The translations under genes were made by a program, and so were the position numbers. Positions 3,207 to 5,860 of a stretch of 5,860 nt of DNA are shown piece after piece. The notes under the pieces were generated by a model. It was not told the origin of the DNA, searched no databases, and saw only the letters and a program-made list of their open reading frames with translations. The stretch is taken from NCBI GenBank assembly GCA_021203665.1, contig JAJQAT010000187.1, positions 1 to 5,860 of the forward strand, read 5' to 3'. This DNA comes from Bacillota bacterium. GTDB taxonomy: Bacteria > Bacillota > Clostridia > UBA1381. Numbering within the stretch: position 1 is the first letter of the stretch; each line of letters begins with the position of its first letter.

Positions 3207-5510
3207 ATGAGTCAGCCTAAAATTAAACAACAAAGAAATACCGAAATACTTCGCGCGCCGATGATAAAGGACATCGGCACAGTGATTATGCTCTTGCTTT
3301 CCGGACGAGCCTCCGTGCTCGGAATGTTCCCGTTCGGACTTGCGTTTTTCGCGGCGTGCTTTGATAAAAGCATAGCCTATTTGGGAATAACCGCCCTGTC
3401 GGTCGCGCTTATGACGTCGGCGGGCAACGCGGCGCTTGTGAAGTACCTTATCGCCGCGCTTATATACTGGATATACACGCGCTTTCGCCGCGCGGACAAC
3501 CTTGTCACAGATGCGTCCTGCTGCGGCGGAGCAATGTTTTTGGGCGGACTTGCGTTCCTTATTTATAATTTCGCGGGCTTTTATGATATTCTTCTGCTTT
3601 TTGCGGAATCGATTGTCGCGGCGATTATGTTTATAATTTTCCATAAGACGCAGGCGCTTATGGAAAACCGAAAAAAACGCTCTCAAACCGCCCAAGACGA
3701 GCTTATCAGCGTGGCGGTCACGGTCGGAGTTATGATAACGGGACTTTCCGGAATTGTTTTCCCGTATAATATAAGTCTTGCCAATATCGCGTCGGTTTAT
3801 GCCGTTATGTGCATCGCACTGCACGGGTCGGTCGCGGCGGCGGGCAGCGGCGGACTTTGCATAGGCTTTATGGCGTCTATGTCGGCGCCGTCGGCGGTGG
3901 TTATGATGGGTATATTCGGTATGAGCGCGCTGTTCGCCAATCTGCTTAAAGCGTTCGGCAGATTCGGTGTCGCTTTGGGATTTTTGGGCGGCAGCGCGGT
4001 CGCGCTTTTGTACGCCGGAAATACCTTTTCGCTGCCGGTAACAGTTGCCGAAACCGTAATAGGCGCGGTATTGTTCGCTGCCACGCCGAATAAGCTGCAG
4101 AAATTTATAAGCGCGTTCTTTTCAAGGTCGCTTAAATTGGAAACGCTCAGCAGCGACGCGCGCGTAAAGGATTACCTTTCGATGCGGCTCGAAAAGAGCG
4201 CCGAGGCGTTTAAGAGCCTGGAGGAATGCTTTGAAAACGCGTCGGAAAAGCGTCTTAAGGCGTATAATAAAGATGTCGCGTCGCTTTTTGACGAGGTAGC
4301 GGACAGAGTGTGCGAGGGCTGTCCGAACGCGGTTAAATGCTGGCAGTCCGACTTTACGCGTACATACAGAAGCATAATGCTCCTGCTTGACACCATCGAA
4401 ACAAAGGGCATACTCACGCTTGACGCGGTACCGGTGAGCTTTAGGGAAAAATGCTTGAGGACAGAGCTGTTTATTGTGGAGTTTAATCATGTGTATGAAT
4501 TATACAAGAAAAATCTTGTCCGCACCGGCGAGGCGGTAACGGGGCGCGACCTGGTGGCAAGGCAGTACCGCGAGATGTCCGCGCTTATGGAGAATATGGC
4601 GGAGGAGATAACGGCGGGATTCACGTTTCGCGAGGATATGGAGGAGAGTATAGTTGCCGAGCTGGACAAGGAGGGTATAACCGCCTTTGAGGTCAGCGTT
4701 ATTGAGAGCGGACACGGGAAATTAGAGGTGTATTTGGGGGTGTCCGGCGGCACCGAGGTCGGGAAAATAGAAACCGTGCTTGAAAATGTTCTCGAAACGC
4801 CGATGGGATATGAGTCGGAAAGCTCGGGCGGACTGATGAAGTTTATTTCGCGCGCCAAATACAGCCTCGATGTGGCGATACGGCAGATAAGCCGGGACTA
4901 CAGCGATGTTTCGGGCGACTGCGCGGACACGTTTAAAACGGACGATTATAAGCAGTACGTGATATTATCGGACGGTATGGGCAGCGGAAAACGCGCCATG
5001 TTCGAGAGCCGTATAACGCTGAAGCTGCTAAAGGAATTTTTGCAGTCGGGATTCGGCGTGAAAACGGCGGTGGATATGATAAATTCAGCGCTTTGCCTGC
5101 GTCTTGATTATGAATGCTTTTCAACGGTGGACTTGCTTTGCGTTGACCTTATGACGGGAATATGCGAGTTCTTCAAGATAGGCGGCGCGGAAAGCGTCGT
5201 GCTGCGCGGAGCGAATGTGGAAACGGTGTTTTCTATGTCGCTGCCGGTGGGAATGATAGCGGATATAAAAGCGCGGGGACAGTCTAAAAGGCTGAGCGAC
5301 GGCGATACCGTTATAATGATGACGGACGGCGTGAGCGAGGCGGGATTCGGCACGGTAAGGACGGAATGGCTGAAAAAAGAAATCAAAATGCCGTTTGACA
5401 CAATGGACGAAATGGCGCGTACACTGCTCGAAACCGCCGTGAAGAAAAGCCGAGACAGCGTAGTGGACGACATGACCGTAGCAACGGTCAGACTTGTGGA
5501 GAATGATTAA
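3207..5510 (+). CDS. spoIIE: Stage II sporulation protein E (PP2C-type phosphatase)
   Basis: A 767-residue protein of the SpoIIE family (Bacillus protein about 827). In sporulation it sits at the polar septum and dephosphorylates the anti-anti-sigma factor SpoIIAA, releasing sigma-F in the forespore. Residues about 22-295 are hydrophobic, with roughly ten membrane segments. Residues about 300-560 form the linker/regulatory region, with C369-x2-C372-x5-C378 near its start. The C-terminal PP2C domain shows the metal-binding motifs VSGD (D571), SDGMGSGKRA (D589), MMTDGVSEA (D707) and DDMT (D754, D755), so it should be active. The Shine-Dalgarno site at 3193-3197 fixes the start at 3207, giving MSQPKIKQQ. 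It ends in tandem stops TAA TAA (5508-5513) with no evident terminator, running straight into repeats. The neighbour is divergent yfcE. The promoter suggests Spo0A control. Confidence 0.95.
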   Translation: MSQPKIKQQRNTEILRAPMIKDIGTVIMLLLSGRASVLGMFPFGLAFFAACFDKSIAYLGITALSVALMTSAGNAALVKYLIAALIYWIYTRFRRADNLVTDASCCGGAMFLGGLAFLIYNFAGFYDILLLFAESIVAAIMFIIFHKTQALMENRKKRSQTAQDELISVAVTVGVMITGLSGIVFPYNISLANIASVYAVMCIALHGSVAAAGSGGLCIGFMASMSAPSAVVMMGIFGMSALFANLLKAFGRFGVALGFLGGSAVALLYAGNTFSLPVTVAETVIGAVLFAATPNKLQKFISAFFSRSLKLETLSSDARVKDYLSMRLEKSAEAFKSLEECFENASEKRLKAYNKDVASLFDEVADRVCEGCPNAVKCWQSDFTRTYRSIMLLLDTIETKGILTLDAVPVSFREKCLRTELFIVEFNHVYELYKKNLVRTGEAVTGRDLVARQYREMSALMENMAEEITAGFTFREDMEESIVAELDKEGITAFEVSVIESGHGKLEVYLGVSGGTEVGKIETVLENVLETPMGYESESSGGLMKFISRAKYSLDVAIRQISRDYSDVSGDCADTFKTDDYKQYVILSDGMGSGKRAMFESRITLKLLKEFLQSGFGVKTAVDMINSALCLRLDYECFSTVDLLCVDLMTGICEFFKIGGAESVVLRGANVETVFSMSLPVGMIADIKARGQSKRLSDGDTVIMMTDGVSEAGFGTVRTEWLKKEIKMPFDTMDEMARTLLETAVKKSRDSVVDDMTVATVRLVEND

Positions 5511-5523
5511 TAAGCGCGACCCT

Positions 5524-5630
5524 AAGCCTTCCCCTGGGGGGTGAACGATTTGCAAGGCAAATCGTAGGCGTAGAGCTTTGCTCGTAGCCGTAGCCAAAAA
5601 GGTGTCGGCGGAGCCGACGGATGAGGGATT
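5524..5630 (+). repeat. Hairpin module with inserted 38-bp-core element, copy C
   Basis: Begins with AAGCCTTCCCCTGGGG 13 bp after the spoIIE stop, then GTGAACGATTTGC. It carries an inverted repeat ACGATTTGC/GCAAATCGT (5545-5553 with 5557-5565), the invariant 38-bp core in reverse (5557-5594), a GTCGGC/GCCGAC hairpin (5604-5618) and the arm GATGAGGGATT. The core is identical to 1039-1076 and 1281-1318. The copy at 1245-1318 matches over the full 74 bp with one difference. Confidence 0.8.
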
Positions 5631-5674
5631 GCACTGTATGAAAAATAAATATAAAATTTTTTATCTTGCCTAAT

Positions 5675-5697
5675 GTTCTTTTTGCAGCAAAAAGAAC
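5675..5697. repeat. Perfect hairpin, GTTCTTTTTG stem
   Basis: GTTCTTTTTG (5675-5684) pairs with CAAAAAGAAC (5688-5697) around CAG. It is the first of four closely spaced hairpins. A T-rich stretch precedes it (5657-5662), but the order of stem and T-run does not make a good spoIIE terminator. It could still halt transcription weakly. Confidence 0.6.
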
Positions 5698-5705
5698 CAA
5701 AAACT

Positions 5706-5733
5706 CAAAGGGGGATTTCGATTTCCCCCTTTG
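5706..5733. repeat. Perfect hairpin, CAAAGGGGG stem
   Basis: CAAAGGGGG (5706-5714) pairs with CCCCCTTTG (5725-5733), and the loop side ATTTCGATTT adds a further A-T pair. It starts 8 bp after the previous hairpin. No T-run follows. Confidence 0.65.
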
Positions 5734-5749
5734 GAACCCCTTGAATCGA

Positions 5750-5774
5750 CTAAGGGAACTCTTTGTTCCCTTAG
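5750..5774. repeat. Perfect hairpin, CTAAGGGAAC stem
   Basis: CTAAGGGAAC (5750-5759) pairs with GTTCCCTTAG (5765-5774) around a TCTTT loop. It is the third member of the run and is followed by AACCCTCCG rather than T residues. Confidence 0.65.
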
Positions 5775-5814
5775 AACCCTCCGCTGCCGCTAAACCGCAA
5801 ATGTACCTCGTAGG

Positions 5815-5849
5815 GGTCTGTTCGACTTTGCAAAGCAAAGCCGAAGACC
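5815..5849. repeat. Hairpin near the window end, CTTTGC stem
   Basis: GGTCT (5815-5819) and AGACC (5845-5849) enclose CTTTGC (5826-5831) paired with GCAAAG (5835-5840), with partial TTCG/CGAA pairing between. It is preceded by CCTCGTAGGG, a phrase shared with the repeats at 831-843 and 1371-1381. The element may continue past the window. Confidence 0.5.
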
Positions 5850-5860
5850 TCGACGACCCG

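Noticed and set aside
1245..5630. Composite transposon bounded by the inverted repeats
   Set aside because: There is no transposase in the interval, and it contains a core sporulation gene; a third copy of the repeat core outside this interval (1039-1076) shows the repeats are dispersed.

Overview
The window looks like chromosomal DNA from a spore-forming clostridial Bacillota. The main evidence is an essentially full-length SpoIIE, with a membrane N-terminus and a PP2C phosphatase C-terminus. It is supported by strong GGAGG ribosome binding sites, sigma-A-type promoters, and many short palindromic repeats of a kind common in Clostridia genomes (that last link is from general knowledge; I ran no search). 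No rRNA, tRNA, CRISPR array, transposase or phage structural gene was seen.

Layout. Bases 1-799 (+) hold the 3' part of galU/gtaB (UTP-glucose-1-phosphate uridylyltransferase); the start lies outside the window. Bases 800-1528 have no credible gene. They are filled with hairpin-forming repeat modules that share constant arms but have different self-complementary centres, and some are interrupted by a second repeat with an invariant 38-bp core. Bases 1529-2098 (-) hold two small XRE-type regulators in tandem, 9 bp apart. Bases 2111-2569 are AT-rich and regulatory. They contain two CATTAATG palindromes, a textbook plus-strand sigma-A promoter with no ORF behind it whose -10 box sits inside an inverted repeat, a possible small RNA, and two terminator hairpins. 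Bases 2570-3043 (-) encode a YfcE-type metallophosphoesterase. Bases 3044-3206 form a divergent control region. Bases 3207-5510 (+) encode SpoIIE. Bases 5511-5860 return to repeats: an inverted copy of the element near 1245, then a run of four hairpins.

How the parts work together. GalU makes UDP-glucose for envelope polysaccharide. SpoIIE is the membrane phosphatase that activates sigma-F in the forespore. The spoIIE promoter candidate has an extended -10 box and a -35-like hexamer 21 bp upstream with Spo0A-box-like sequences, the layout known for Bacillus subtilis spoIIE. The phosphoesterase is transcribed divergently from its own strong promoter, whose -35 box also resembles a Spo0A box. 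The XRE pair probably controls itself and perhaps the ORF-less transcript on its other side, because a GCT(C/T)ATAG half-site occurs in both places. The points most worth following up are this XRE/ncRNA switch-like region, the spoIIE promoter, and the modular hairpin repeats.
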